NCBI RefSeq assembly: GCF_048820895.1
Contig: NZ_JBMERQ010000002.1
Location: 62,001-126,000, forward strand
Source of the DNA: Cribrihabitans_A neustonicus
GTDB taxonomy: Bacteria > Pseudomonadota > Alphaproteobacteria > Rhodobacterales > Rhodobacteraceae
Direction of reading: 5' to 3'
Length of the DNA: 64,000 bases
Below are positions 1 to 8,800 of the stretch, one piece after another. The translations under genes and the position numbers were made by a program. Position 1 is the first letter of the stretch, and each line of letters begins with the position of its first letter. The notes beneath the pieces are model-generated. The model was not told the DNA's origin, searched no databases, and saw only the letters and a list, made by a program, of their open reading frames with translations.

Positions 1-722
1 ATCGCGCGGTCGGTGGCGAGGTGGCGCAGCACGATGCGCTCGCCTTCGGCGGCAAACAGCACGTCATGCTCCCCCACGATGTCGCCGCCGCGGATGGCGG
101 TGAAGCCGATATCGCCGCGCTTGCGGGCGCCGGTGATGCCGTCGCGGCCGGAATCGCGTACATCTTCCAGCGTGACGCCGCGGCCCTCGGCGGCTGCCTC
201 GCCCAGCATCAGCGCGGTGCCGGAGGGGGCGTCCACCTTGTGGCGGTGATGCGCCTCGATCACCTCGATGTCGAAATCCTCGTCCAGCGCGGCGGCGACC
301 TTTTTGGTCAGCTGCACCAGCAGGTTCACGCCGAGGCTCATGTTGCCCGCGCGCACGATGACCGTCTTCTTGGACGCGTTCTTCAGCCCGGCTATCTGCT
401 CTGCGCTCATGCCGGTGGTTCCGATCACATGCACCGCGCCGGCTTCCGCCGCGAGTTTGGAGAAGGCGAGCGACGCCTCCGGCGCGGTGAAGTCGATCAC
501 CGCCTGCGCCTGGGCGAAGGCCGCGGCGGCATCATCTGTTACGGTGACACCCACGGGCCTACCGCCCATCATCTCGCCTGCGTCGCGGCCGATCCAGCCG
601 TGGCCCGGACGATCCACCGCCCCGGCGAGCCTGGCCGTACCGCTCTCCAGCACCGTCTTCATCAGCATCTGCCCCATGCGCCCCGATGCGCCGGTGATCA
701 CGATCCCTGGTTTCTCCGTCAT
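1..722 (-). CDS. dapB: 4-hydroxy-tetrahydrodipicolinate reductase (3' end outside window)
   Basis: NAD(P)H-dependent cytosolic reductase of the diaminopimelate/lysine pathway. Reading leftward from the ATG at 722-720, about 240 of the usual 270 or so residues are present; the C-terminus lies beyond the left edge. The N-terminal dinucleotide-binding turn GASGRMG is at residues 11-17, and the family signature EAHHRHKVDAPSGTA is at about 156-170, with the catalytic His pair and the Lys. The gene is divergent from rbfA, with an 87-bp gap that must hold both promoters. The identification is secure; only the missing tail is unknown. Confidence 0.95.
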   Translation of the reverse strand, partial: MTEKPGIVITGASGRMGQMLMKTVLESGTARLAGAVDRPGHGWIGRDAGEMMGGRPVGVTVTDDAAAAFAQAQAVIDFTAPEASLAFSKLAAEAGAVHVIGTTGMSAEQIAGLKNASKKTVIVRAGNMSLGVNLLVQLTKKVAAALDEDFDIEVIEAHHRHKVDAPSGTALMLGEAAAEGRGVTLEDVRDSGRDGITGARKRGDIGFTAIRGGDIVGEHDVLFAAEGERIVLRHLATDRA

Positions 723-809
723 TGGCCCCGATCCTTTCTGCAAGCTGGATTTGTCCTAGCCTGCCGGCGGGCGCTTGGCAAAGCCCGCGATCCGTCTTAG
801 ATCGGGGTT

Positions 810-1205
810 ATGGCAAAGAACAAATTCCACGATGGCCCCGGCCCCTCCCAGCGGCAGCTTCGCGTCGGCGAACTGATCCGCCGCACCCTGTCCGAGGTGC
901 TGGCGCGCGGCGATGTGCATGACCCCGACCTCAACCGCATGTCGATCACCGTCGGCGAGGTGCGCACCTCGCCCGACCTGAAGATCGCCACCGCCTTTGT
1001 GCTGCCCCTGGGCGGCAAGGGGCAGGAGGATGTGCTGAAGCTGCTTGCCCGCAACAAGGCCGAGCTGCGCCGGATGGTGGGCAAGAAGCTGGGGCTGAAG
1101 TACACCCCCGATCTGCGCTTCCGCCTGGACGAGACCTTCGACCAGATGGACGACACCCGCCGGATGCTGAGCCAGGACGCGGTGCGCCGCGATATCGAAG
1201 AATGA
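810..1205 (+). CDS. rbfA: 30S ribosome-binding factor A
   Basis: A 131-residue KH-like protein needed for late 16S rRNA processing and 30S maturation. It shows the family N-terminus (SQRQLRVGELIRRTLSEVL), the MSITVGEVRTSPDL strand region and the KYTPDLRFRLDETFD segment close to the end. The start ATG follows a GGGG stretch. Its last codons overlap the next gene by 4 bp (ATGA), so the two are probably translationally coupled. In many bacteria rbfA sits with truB or infB; truB is not next to it here. Confidence 0.95.
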   Translation: MAKNKFHDGPGPSQRQLRVGELIRRTLSEVLARGDVHDPDLNRMSITVGEVRTSPDLKIATAFVLPLGGKGQEDVLKLLARNKAELRRMVGKKLGLKYTPDLRFRLDETFDQMDDTRRMLSQDAVRRDIEE

Positions 1206-1957
1206 TCCGCAGGGCGGCGCTCGTTCTGGCAGCGCTCTGGGCCGTGCCTGCGGCGGGCGGCGCGGTGGAGTGCAATGACGTCTCCTACGAGGGCAACCGC
1301 TACTCGATCTGTGAAGTGGATGCCGCGCAGGAGGAGCTGCGGCTGTTCCTACGTAATGGCGATGGCGAGGTCTACGGCCATTTCTCCACCCTTGAGGACG
1401 CGCTTGCGGCCGAAGGCAAGGAACTGGCCTTTGCGACGAATGCGGGCATGTACCACAGCGACCGCGCGCCTGTGGGCCTTTATGTCGAGGACGGCGCGCA
1501 GGAGATGCGGCTGGTCACCAACGCAGGCCCCGGCAACTTCGGCCTGCTGCCCAACGGCGTCTTCTGCATCCGCGAGGACCGCGCCGACGTCATCGAGACG
1601 CTGGCCTTCGAGAAGGCCGCGCCAGATTGCAAATACGCCACCCAGTCCGGCCCGATGCTGGTGATCGACGGCGAGCTGCATCCCCGCTTCCTGCCGGATT
1701 CGGACAGCTACTATATCCGCAACGGCGTCGGCACCAGCGCCGATGGCCGCCGGGTGGTGTTTGCAATCTCGCGCAATGCGGTGACCTTCCACCAGTTCGG
1801 CAGCCTGTTCCGCGACTACCTCAACCTGCCGAGCGCACTGTACTTCGACGGCAACGTCTCGCGCCTGCATGCGCCGCAGCTGGGGCGCAGCGATGCGGGG
1901 TTTTCTATGGGACCGGTGGCTGCCGTGGTGAAAAAGGCCGCACCTGACGGCGGCTGA
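1202..1957 (+). CDS. phosphodiester glycosidase (DUF2233/NAGPA-like) family exported protein
   Basis: A 251-residue protein with an N-terminal signal peptide (about residues 1-21, hydrophobic core AALVLAALWAVPAA), so probably periplasmic. The body carries features of the NAGPA-like/DUF2233 family: the FATNAGMYHSDRAPVGLYV region, NGVGTSADGRRVVFAIS and the LYFDGNVSRL block near the C-terminus. Family members hydrolyse or bind glycosyl phosphodiesters; the substrate here cannot be inferred. It starts inside the rbfA stop region (ATGA overlap), which implies co-transcription although the functions look unrelated. Confidence 0.8.
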   Translation: MIRRAALVLAALWAVPAAGGAVECNDVSYEGNRYSICEVDAAQEELRLFLRNGDGEVYGHFSTLEDALAAEGKELAFATNAGMYHSDRAPVGLYVEDGAQEMRLVTNAGPGNFGLLPNGVFCIREDRADVIETLAFEKAAPDCKYATQSGPMLVIDGELHPRFLPDSDSYYIRNGVGTSADGRRVVFAISRNAVTFHQFGSLFRDYLNLPSALYFDGNVSRLHAPQLGRSDAGFSMGPVAAVVKKAAPDGG

Positions 1958-1960
1958 GGT

Positions 1961-1997
1961 ATTCCGGGCGGAACCATGAGTTGGGCCAGCCCGGAAT
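1961..1997. terminator. hairpin between convergent genes
   Basis: A 9-bp inverted repeat (ATTCCGGGC at 1961-1969 and GCCCGGAAT at 1989-1997) with a 19-base loop lies in the 50-bp gap between two convergent genes. There is no clear T-run, so bidirectional termination is an inference from position. Confidence 0.4.
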
Positions 1998-2007
1998 CTG
2001 TGTCTTC

Positions 2008-4458
2008 TCAGGCCTTCACCCTCTCCGATCCGGGATCGTACATCGGCTTTAGAGAAGCTTCCGCCCGCACCTTCACGCCGCAGACGTCGATCTCGTAGGT
2101 GGAGCCCAGAACATCCGCCGCGCTTTCGCCTTCGCACGGCACATAGCCGAGGCCGATGGCAGCGCCCAGCGTGTGGCCGTAGTTGCCGGAGCTGAGGTAG
2201 CCCACGTATTTGCCGTCGCGGATGATCGGCTCGTTGTGGAACAGGAGCGGCTCCGGATCGGTGAGCTTAAACTGCAGCATCCGGGTTTTCGGTCCGGTTT
2301 CCTTGCGTTCCAGCACTGCCGCCTTGCCGATGAAGTCGTCCTTGTCTGTCTTCACCGCAAAGCCGAGGCCCGCGTCGATCACGTGATCTTCGCAGGTGAT
2401 GTCGTGGCCGAAGTGGCGGAAGCCCTTCTCGATCCGGCAGCTGTCCATCATGTGCATGCCGCAGAGCTTCAGCCCCATCTCCTGGCCCGCCTCCCACAGA
2501 GTCTCGAAGGCGTGGCCCGCCATGTCGGCGCTCACATAGACTTCCCAGCCCAGCTCGCCCACGTAGGTGACGCGGTGGACGCGGGCGAGGCCCATGCCCA
2601 GCTCGATCTCCTGCGCGGTGCCGAAGGGGTTCACCGCGTTGGAGAAATCGTTGGGAGAGACCTTCTGCAGCAGCTTGCGCGCGTTCGGGCCCATCACCGC
2701 CAGCACGCCCTCGGAGGCGGTCACATCGGTGATCACCACGCTGAACTCGCCGCGGTGGCGCAGCATCCAGGTCTGGTCGGCAAGCCGCGTGGCAGCGGGG
2801 GTCACCACCAGATAGGCGGTCTCCGACAGGCGCGTCACGGTCACGTCCGCCTCGATCCCGCCGCGGGGGTTCAGGCACTGGGTGTAAGTGATCTTGCCCG
2901 CGGGCACCGAGAGATTGGCGCCGCAGATATAGTTCAGGAAGGCTTCGGCTTCGGGGCCTTCGACGCGGATCTTGCCGAAGGAGGACATGTCGTACATGCC
3001 GACGTTTTCGCGCACGGCACGGTGTTCGGCGGCGGAGTTCTCGAACCAGTTCTGGCGCTTCCAGCTGTAGCGGTATTCCCGCTCCTGGCCTTCGCCTGCG
3101 AACCAGTTGGCGCGCTCCCAGCCCGCCAGCTCGCCGAACACCGCGCCCTGCTCTTTCAGGTGGTGATGGAACGGCGTGCGGCGGACACCGCGGGCGGTGG
3201 CTTTCTGGCGGTAGGGGAAGTGGTCGGCATAAAGCAGGCCCAAGGTCTCTTTGGAGCGTTCGAACAGGTAGTGCTTGTTGCCCTGGAACGGCTGCATGCG
3301 GGAGATGTCGACATCGCCGAGGTCGAAGGGCTTCTGGCCGTCCTCCATCCACTGCGCCAGCGCCATGCCGGCACCGCCCGCGGACTGGATGCCGATGGAG
3401 TTGAAGCCCGCCGCGACCCAGACATTGTCCATCTCCGGCGCGAGGCCGAGGTGGTAAGCGTCATCCGGCGTGAAGCTTTCGGGGCCGTTGAAGAAGGTGT
3501 GGATACCCGCCTCCGCCAGCATCGGCATGCGGTTGCAGGCGGCTTCAAGGATGGGTTCGAAGTGGTCGAAGTCCTCGGGCAGCTGGTCGAACTCGAAACT
3601 GTCGGGGATGCCGTTCATCGCCCAGGGCTTGGCGTTGGGTTCAAACGCGCCGAGGAGGATCTTGCCCGCGTCCTCCTTGTAGTAGGCGCATTCGTCCGGC
3701 ACCCGCAAAACCGGCATCTGGGTGAGGCCCTTGATGCCCTCGGTCACGATATAGAAATGCTCGCATGCGTGCAGCGGCACGTTGACGCCCGCCATGCGGC
3801 CGACCTCATGCCCCCACATGCCGGCGCAATTCACCACCATGTCGGCCTTGATGTGCCCCTGCGACTGGCCGTCATCGCTGACCCAGTCCACGCCGGTAAC
3901 GCGGCGGCCCTGTTTCGCGATGCCGGTCACCTTGATACGTTCCTTCACCAGCGCGCCGCGCTGGCGGGCGCCCTTGGCCAGCGCCAGCGCGATATTGGCC
4001 GGATCGCCCTGCCCGTCCTTGGGCAGCCACACACCGGCGGTCACGTCCTCGATGTTGAGGTGGGCGTACTTCTGTTTCACCTCGGCAGGCGAGATTTCCT
4101 CAACCTCGACCCCGAAGGCCCGCGCCATGGCGGCCTGGCGGAAGATCTCTTCCTTGCGCTCCTCCGTCAGGGCCACAGTGATCGAGCCGCAGCGCTTGAA
4201 GCCGGTGGCAACGCCGGTTTCCTCCTCCAGCGCGCCATAGAGCTCCTGGCTGTACTTCGCCAGTTTGGTCATGTTGGCGGTGGCGCGCAGCTGCGCGATG
4301 AGCCCGGCGGCATGCCATGTGGTGCCCGAAGTCAGCTGCTTGCGCTCCAGCAATACCACGTCCTGCCAGCCCAGTTTGGTCAGGTGATAGGCCACCGAAC
4401 AGCCGACCACACCGCCGCCGACAATCACTACGCGGGCCTTCTCGGGAAGATCGCTCAT
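2008..4458 (-). CDS. FAD-dependent demethylating dehydrogenase (dimethylglycine/sarcosine dehydrogenase type), paralogue 1
   Basis: An 816-residue two-part enzyme: an N-terminal DAO-type FAD oxidoreductase (about 1-380), an FAO_M linker, then a GcvT/aminomethyltransferase folate domain (about 440-810). The FAD dinucleotide motif GGGVVG is at 14-19, and TTWHAAG at 46-52 contains the His used for covalent flavin linkage in dimethylglycine dehydrogenase. Family members oxidise N-methyl groups and pass formaldehyde to tetrahydrofolate. The ATG at 4458 is chosen because GGAGAG precedes it and the GGG motif follows at the usual distance; the reading frame stays open a further 50 codons upstream without family sequence. 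The substrate (dimethylglycine, sarcosine or another methylated amine) is unproven. Confidence 0.88.
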   Translation of the reverse strand: MSDLPEKARVVIVGGGVVGCSVAYHLTKLGWQDVVLLERKQLTSGTTWHAAGLIAQLRATANMTKLAKYSQELYGALEEETGVATGFKRCGSITVALTEERKEEIFRQAAMARAFGVEVEEISPAEVKQKYAHLNIEDVTAGVWLPKDGQGDPANIALALAKGARQRGALVKERIKVTGIAKQGRRVTGVDWVSDDGQSQGHIKADMVVNCAGMWGHEVGRMAGVNVPLHACEHFYIVTEGIKGLTQMPVLRVPDECAYYKEDAGKILLGAFEPNAKPWAMNGIPDSFEFDQLPEDFDHFEPILEAACNRMPMLAEAGIHTFFNGPESFTPDDAYHLGLAPEMDNVWVAAGFNSIGIQSAGGAGMALAQWMEDGQKPFDLGDVDISRMQPFQGNKHYLFERSKETLGLLYADHFPYRQKATARGVRRTPFHHHLKEQGAVFGELAGWERANWFAGEGQEREYRYSWKRQNWFENSAAEHRAVRENVGMYDMSSFGKIRVEGPEAEAFLNYICGANLSVPAGKITYTQCLNPRGGIEADVTVTRLSETAYLVVTPAATRLADQTWMLRHRGEFSVVITDVTASEGVLAVMGPNARKLLQKVSPNDFSNAVNPFGTAQEIELGMGLARVHRVTYVGELGWEVYVSADMAGHAFETLWEAGQEMGLKLCGMHMMDSCRIEKGFRHFGHDITCEDHVIDAGLGFAVKTDKDDFIGKAAVLERKETGPKTRMLQFKLTDPEPLLFHNEPIIRDGKYVGYLSSGNYGHTLGAAIGLGYVPCEGESAADVLGSTYEIDVCGVKVRAEASLKPMYDPGSERVKA

Positions 4459-4488
4459 CTCATCTCTCCAGAATCTCGATGGGGTCAG

Positions 4489-4510
4489 CCTGCCACGGAG
4501 AGGCGGCAGG
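4489..4510. promoter_or_regulatory. inverted repeat upstream of demethylase 1
   Basis: CCTGCC at 4489-4494 and GGCAGG at 4505-4510 form a short dyad inside the 82-bp spacer between the glxA-type gene and the dehydrogenase start. It is placed where an activator such as the neighbouring AraC-type regulator could bind. This is inferred from location only. Confidence 0.25.
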
Positions 4511-4540
4511 AAATGCATCAAAAACGTCAGCCGTCCGGGG

Positions 4541-5563
4541 CTATTCCCCGGCTTGCAGAATTTCTTGCGGAAGAGCGCCGCCCAGCCGCCGCCGCTTGCG
4601 CAGCGCAAACGGGGTGATGCCGAAAAAGCTCTTGTAAAGGCTGGAAAACCCGTTGGGAAAACCGCAGGCGAGGCCGATCTCCCGGACGCTCATGGTGGTG
4701 TTCAGAAGCAGATTGTTGGCGCGCGAGAGCCGCATTTCCCGGTAAAACCCGTTGGGTGTGGTGGCGAGAAACGTCTTGAATTTGCGCTCCAGTGACCGGT
4801 TGGAGATGCCCAAGGCCGAAACGATTTCGCGGATCGGCACCGGCTCTTCGATATTGGCCTGCATGATGCGGATACAGTGGTCGAGCTCGCTGTCGCCGGT
4901 GATGGTCGGTTTGGCGCCGGCAAAGGGCTGCAGCGAGCCGTAGTCGCGCACCTGCTCGTGCAAGAGGATGTTGGCCACTGTCATCTGCGCCGCAGCCGAA
5001 GTGAGCTGCCCTACCAGCGCCAGCGCAATATCGGTGGTCGCACCCATGCCCGCGCAGGTGACGATCGGCCCATCCTCGCAGGCCAGCGCATGGGACGCAT
5101 CGGCCAGCCCCAGCCGCTCGCGCAGAAGGGCCGAGTTCTCCCAGTGGGTGGTGCGCCGCCCGGCGCCGCTGCCCTGTTCGCTGATGTAGCGCGCCGCAGC
5201 TTCGGCCAGCAGGAATACCTTGCAACCGCGGCTGGTGTAGGTCTGGATTACCCGGGCGCAGGACAGCCCCGGGTGCGCCGGGTCGGAATTGCCCAGGACA
5301 AAGGCGAAATCCGCGTCCGGCCGGGGGACATAGGCTTCACTGTCGACGCTCAGGCCCGCCCGGCAGCTCATCCGCCCCCCCGCGGCCGAGCGCACGGTCC
5401 AGCTGAATGGCGGCTGCGCGAGCACCCGGTTGGCGATGCGGAACACCTCCAAGAGTGCGGAGATCTCGGTCAGCACGAAGCCTTCGCAGATCAGGATGTC
5501 GATGGTCCAGACCCGGGCGGGGTCCTGAGCCTTGGCGGTCTTGCGCGGTTCCGGCAGGGTCAT
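4541..5563 (-). CDS. GlxA-family AraC-type transcriptional regulator
   Basis: A 340-residue regulator with a DJ-1/PfpI-like (GATase1-like) sensor domain at about 18-195 and an AraC double helix-turn-helix at about 230-330 (IREIVSALGISNRSLERKF and VREIGLACGFPNGFSSLYKSFFG). This architecture is that of GbdR, SouR and CdhR, which activate glycine betaine, sarcosine or carnitine breakdown. It is flanked by two demethylating dehydrogenases, which fits that role. The ATG at 5563 is preferred: GGGAGAGG lies upstream. It probably has its own promoter, because a terminator closes the gene before it. The inducer is unknown. Confidence 0.85.
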   Translation of the reverse strand: MTLPEPRKTAKAQDPARVWTIDILICEGFVLTEISALLEVFRIANRVLAQPPFSWTVRSAAGGRMSCRAGLSVDSEAYVPRPDADFAFVLGNSDPAHPGLSCARVIQTYTSRGCKVFLLAEAAARYISEQGSGAGRRTTHWENSALLRERLGLADASHALACEDGPIVTCAGMGATTDIALALVGQLTSAAAQMTVANILLHEQVRDYGSLQPFAGAKPTITGDSELDHCIRIMQANIEEPVPIREIVSALGISNRSLERKFKTFLATTPNGFYREMRLSRANNLLLNTTMSVREIGLACGFPNGFSSLYKSFFGITPFALRKRRRLGGALPQEILQAGE

Positions 5564-5619
5564 GGCGGGCCTCTCCCACTCGCGGGCCCGCACCACGCAG
5601 TACGGAGCGGGCCGGTCAG

Positions 5620-5649
5620 AAAAACGGCCCGGGACATCTGCCCGGGCCG
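5620..5649 (-). terminator. intrinsic terminator after demethylase 2
   Basis: A 9-bp GC stem (5625-5633 with 5641-5649, 7-base loop) is followed on the minus strand by five T residues (A5 at 5620-5624). It sits 11 bases past the stop codon of the dehydrogenase at 5660-8110, which separates that gene from the regulator downstream. Confidence 0.8.
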
Positions 5650-5659
5650 CTGGATTTCG

Positions 5660-8110
5660 TCAGGCGCGCAGGCGGGCGTTCTCCGGATCCCAGAGCGGCG
5701 CGTCTTCCTGCACCACCGCGCGGCATTTCGCGCCGTAGATATCGACCTCCAGCTCGGTGCCCGGCGCGGCCAGGTCGGCCCGCACCATGCCAAGCGCAAT
5801 GGAGGCATTGACCCTGTAGCCCCAGTCGCCGCTGGTGGTCTCGCCCACGATCTCGCCGTCTTTCCAGAGGCAGGACATGTAGGGCGCATCGGCTTCGCCT
5901 GCCTCGACGATGAGGGTGACGAAACGCTTCTTCACGCCCTGCTCCGCCTCGGCCTGGATCGCCGCCTTGCCGGGGAAATCCTGCGGCTTGTCCAGCTTCA
6001 CGAACCGGCCGAGCCCGGCCTCCAAGAGCGAGTAGTCGCTGGAGAGATCGCCTTTCCAGGTGCGGTAGCCCTTCTCGATGCGCAGGGAGTTCAGCGCATA
6101 CATGCCGAAAGGCTTGGCGCCGCCTGCAAGGATCGCCTCGTAGATCTCAGACTGATGGGCGTTGGCGCAATGCACCTCCCAGCCGAGTTCGCCGGCGAAG
6201 GAGACCCGCGCGAGGAACGCGGGCTTGCCCGCCACCGTGGCCTCCTGATGGGTGAGCCAGCCGAGGCTGAGATCGGCGTCCGAAATCCCTGCCAAGAGCG
6301 CGCGCGATTCGGGCCCGGTCACGATCATGGTGGCGTATTCGGTGGTGTGATCGGTGAGGCTCAGCCCCTCGGGCAGGGCCTTCTTCAGCACCTCGAAGTC
6401 ATGCCACTGCGCGGCGCCCGCGGTGATCAGGGTGAAATGGTCCTCGCCATGGCGGATGCAGGACATCTCGGTCAGGATGCGGCCACGCGGGTCGGCGAAA
6501 TAGATCAGGTTCATCCGCCCCGGTTTGGGCAGGCCGCCGGTCACTAGGCCGCGCAGCCATTCCGCCGCGCCTTCGCCCGAAAGGTTGAAGCGCGAGAAGC
6601 CCGGCAGGTCCAAGACGCCGACGCGATCGCGCACCGCCTCGCATTCTTCCTTTATGCGCTGCTGCCAGGGGCCGGAGCGGCCCCAGGTGTGCGTCGCCGC
6701 CTCCGAGGTGTCATCGCCCGGCTTGGCAAACCAGTTCGCCCGCTCCCAGCCGTTGTAGACGCCCATCTGGCCGCCGAGTTCCTTCACCCGGGCATGCACC
6801 TGGCTCACCTTCTTGTCCCGCGCAGCGGGCCATTCGTGATGCGGGAAATGCATGGCGTATTCGTTGCCGTAGACCTCCATCCCCTTCTGCACGCAGTAGT
6901 CGTGATCGGTGTAATCGGTGTAGCGGCGCGGATCGACGGCCCACATGTCCCACTCGGTTTGCCCGTCGACGATCCACTCGGCCAGCACCTTGCCCGCACC
7001 GCCGCCCTGGGCGATGCCGAAGGTGAAAACGCAGGCCTCGAACGCATTTTTAACGCCGGGCATCGGACCGATCAGCGGCAGCCCGTCGGGGGCATAGGGG
7101 ATCGGCCCGTTGATCACGCGCGCAACGCCCGAGGTGGCCATCAGCGGCACCCGCTCCATGGCGTCGGTGACGATATCCTCGATCCGGTCGAGATCGTCGG
7201 ACCAGAGCTGGAAGGAGAAGTCATCCGGCATCGGGTCGGCTTCGGTGTCCCAATGCGCCCGGCAGTTGGGCTCATATGGGCCGAGGTTGAAGCCATGCTT
7301 CTCCTGCCGCAGGTAGTAGGAGACATCGACGTCGCGCAGCAGCGGCAGCTTGGCGCCGCTGTTCTCCTTCGACCAGGCTTCGACCTCGGGGATCTCCTCG
7401 GTCAGCAGGTACTGGTGGCTCATCACCATCATCGGCACCGTGCGCCCGCCATAGGGCTTGAACCACTCGCCGACGCGCTGCGCGTAATAGCCGGCCGCGT
7501 TCACCACGTAGTCGCATTCGATATCGCCCTTTTCCGTGTGGACGATCCAGCTCTTGTCTTCCTTCCGGGTGACGCCGGTGGCGGGGCAGAAGCGGATGAT
7601 CCGCGCCCCCATGTCGCGGGCGCCTTTGGCCAGCGCCTGGGTCAGCTGGGCCGGGTCGATGTCGCCGTCGGTGGGATCATAAAGAACGCCTTTGAGATCA
7701 TGGGTCTCCAGGAACGGGTAGCGCGCCTTGGCTTCCTCGGGGCTCCAGATCTCCATCTCGATGCCCTGGTAGCGGCCCATCGAACAGGCGCGCTCGAACT
7801 CCTGCATCCGCTCCTTTGTATGCGCCAGCCGGATCGAGCCCGACTGGTGGTAGTTCATCGGGTAATCCACTTCGTCGCCAAGGCGGGCATAAAGCTCGGT
7901 CGAATAGCGCTGCATGTTCATGATCGACCAGGAGGTCGAAAAGGTCGGCACATTGCCCGCCGCATGCCAGGTGGAGCCGGCCGTGAGCTCGTTCTTCTCC
8001 AGAAGCACGCAGTCGCTCCAGCCCTTTTTGGCCAGATGATAGAGTGACGAGCAGCCCACGACGCCGCCGCCGATAATGACCACCCGGGCCTTGTTTGGAA
8101 AATCGGACAT
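5660..8110 (-). CDS. FAD-dependent demethylating dehydrogenase (dimethylglycine dehydrogenase type), paralogue 2
   Basis: An 816-residue protein with the same DAO-FAO_M-GcvT layout as the enzyme at 2008-4458 and an identical length, but clearly diverged in sequence. The FAD motif GGGVVG lies near residue 14, and STWHAAG holds the conserved His. The GcvT half includes FAGELGWEVH and NSLRIEKGYRTW. The ATG at 8110 follows GGGAG; codons further upstream do not look like family sequence. It is preceded 64 bp away by the XRE-cupin regulator on the same strand, so the two may form a regulator-enzyme operon. Substrate unassigned; an N-methyl amine is expected from the family. Confidence 0.88.
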   Translation of the reverse strand: MSDFPNKARVVIIGGGVVGCSSLYHLAKKGWSDCVLLEKNELTAGSTWHAAGNVPTFSTSWSIMNMQRYSTELYARLGDEVDYPMNYHQSGSIRLAHTKERMQEFERACSMGRYQGIEMEIWSPEEAKARYPFLETHDLKGVLYDPTDGDIDPAQLTQALAKGARDMGARIIRFCPATGVTRKEDKSWIVHTEKGDIECDYVVNAAGYYAQRVGEWFKPYGGRTVPMMVMSHQYLLTEEIPEVEAWSKENSGAKLPLLRDVDVSYYLRQEKHGFNLGPYEPNCRAHWDTEADPMPDDFSFQLWSDDLDRIEDIVTDAMERVPLMATSGVARVINGPIPYAPDGLPLIGPMPGVKNAFEACVFTFGIAQGGGAGKVLAEWIVDGQTEWDMWAVDPRRYTDYTDHDYCVQKGMEVYGNEYAMHFPHHEWPAARDKKVSQVHARVKELGGQMGVYNGWERANWFAKPGDDTSEAATHTWGRSGPWQQRIKEECEAVRDRVGVLDLPGFSRFNLSGEGAAEWLRGLVTGGLPKPGRMNLIYFADPRGRILTEMSCIRHGEDHFTLITAGAAQWHDFEVLKKALPEGLSLTDHTTEYATMIVTGPESRALLAGISDADLSLGWLTHQEATVAGKPAFLARVSFAGELGWEVHCANAHQSEIYEAILAGGAKPFGMYALNSLRIEKGYRTWKGDLSSDYSLLEAGLGRFVKLDKPQDFPGKAAIQAEAEQGVKKRFVTLIVEAGEADAPYMSCLWKDGEIVGETTSGDWGYRVNASIALGMVRADLAAPGTELEVDIYGAKCRAVVQEDAPLWDPENARLRA

Positions 8111-8174
8111 GATCGCTCCCTGTTTCTCAGTCCTGTTGCGGCGCTGCGGCCGCTGCTTGGTGTCCTCGTCCGCG

Positions 8175-8744
8175 TCAGTAGACCGGCGGCGCAATCACCC
8201 AGACTGCCACCGCCGGTTCGTCGTACGGGTTGGCCCATTGGTAGGGCTCGTGCCGGATACGGAAACTGTCGCCGGGGCCGACGGTGAAAGCCCGCCCGCC
8301 GATTTTCAGGTCGAGCCGGCCGGAGATCATGTAGCCCACCTCCTGCGTCGGCCGGTCGGCGGGTGTCTGCATCTTCGAATGCGGCCGGAAGGTGGAATGC
8401 ACCATCTCGAAATCATCGGTGAGGTCAGGCGACAGCAGCTCCTCGATCAGCCCCTCCTCGCCCGAGCCCATCGGCCGCCGGCTGCCCGCACGCACGATGT
8501 AGCCGTGTTCCTCGGCCGGCGCGCCTGCGTGGGCAAACAGCATCGACATCGGCACTCCCATGGCCTTGGCAATCTGGCGCAGGTCCGAGATCGAAGGCTC
8601 CGACAGGTCGCGCTCCACCTGGCTCAGCCAGCCCACCGAGCGGTTGAGCTGCGCCGCGGTCTCCGCCAGCGTCAGCCCGCGCGCTTTGCGCAGGGCGCGG
8701 ATATCAGCACCAAGCGTGGCCGCGGGCAGGGTCTGGTCGTTCAA
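8175..8744 (-). CDS. XRE-family regulator with C-terminal cupin
   Basis: A 189-residue regulator: helix-turn-helix at about 13-66 (LTLAETAAQLNRSVGWLSQVERDLSEP spans it) and a cupin-2 sensor at about 115-185 (GYMISGRLDLKIGG and PGDSFRI). The start is TTG at 8744-8742, the only plausible start near the HTH; GGAG lies about 8 bases before it. It reads into the demethylase at 5660-8110 after 64 bp. Two matched inverted repeats lie directly upstream (8762-8825), which suggests autoregulation. XRE-cupin proteins often control amine or amino-acid catabolism; the ligand here is unknown. Confidence 0.88.
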   Translation of the reverse strand: MNDQTLPAATLGADIRALRKARGLTLAETAAQLNRSVGWLSQVERDLSEPSISDLRQIAKAMGVPMSMLFAHAGAPAEEHGYIVRAGSRRPMGSGEEGLIEELLSPDLTDDFEMVHSTFRPHSKMQTPADRPTQEVGYMISGRLDLKIGGRAFTVGPGDSFRIRHEPYQWANPYDEPAVAVWVIAPPVY

Positions 8745-8761
8745 GGGGATGCTCCGGGTTC

Positions 8762-8786
8762 GTGAAATTCAACTCTCGAATTTCAC
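8762..8786. promoter_or_regulatory. operator-like 25-bp inverted repeat, copy 1
   Basis: GTGAAATTC, seven bases, GAATTTCAC: both 9-base arms match perfectly. It ends 18 bases before the TTG start of the XRE-cupin gene, so a bound protein would cover the 5' leader or the transcription start. Probable autoregulatory operator. Confidence 0.65.
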
Positions 8787-8800
8787 GATGCCGCGAGTCG

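Noticed and set aside
2173..4617. Plus-strand open frame of 814 codons opposite the first demethylase
   Set aside because: It is the antisense shadow of a well-supported enzyme gene; the product has no recognisable domain and its length follows from GC-rich codon bias.
4877..6547. Plus-strand frame of 556 codons across the AraC regulator and second demethylase
   Set aside because: It spans two real minus-strand genes and a terminator, and has no domain or ribosome site.
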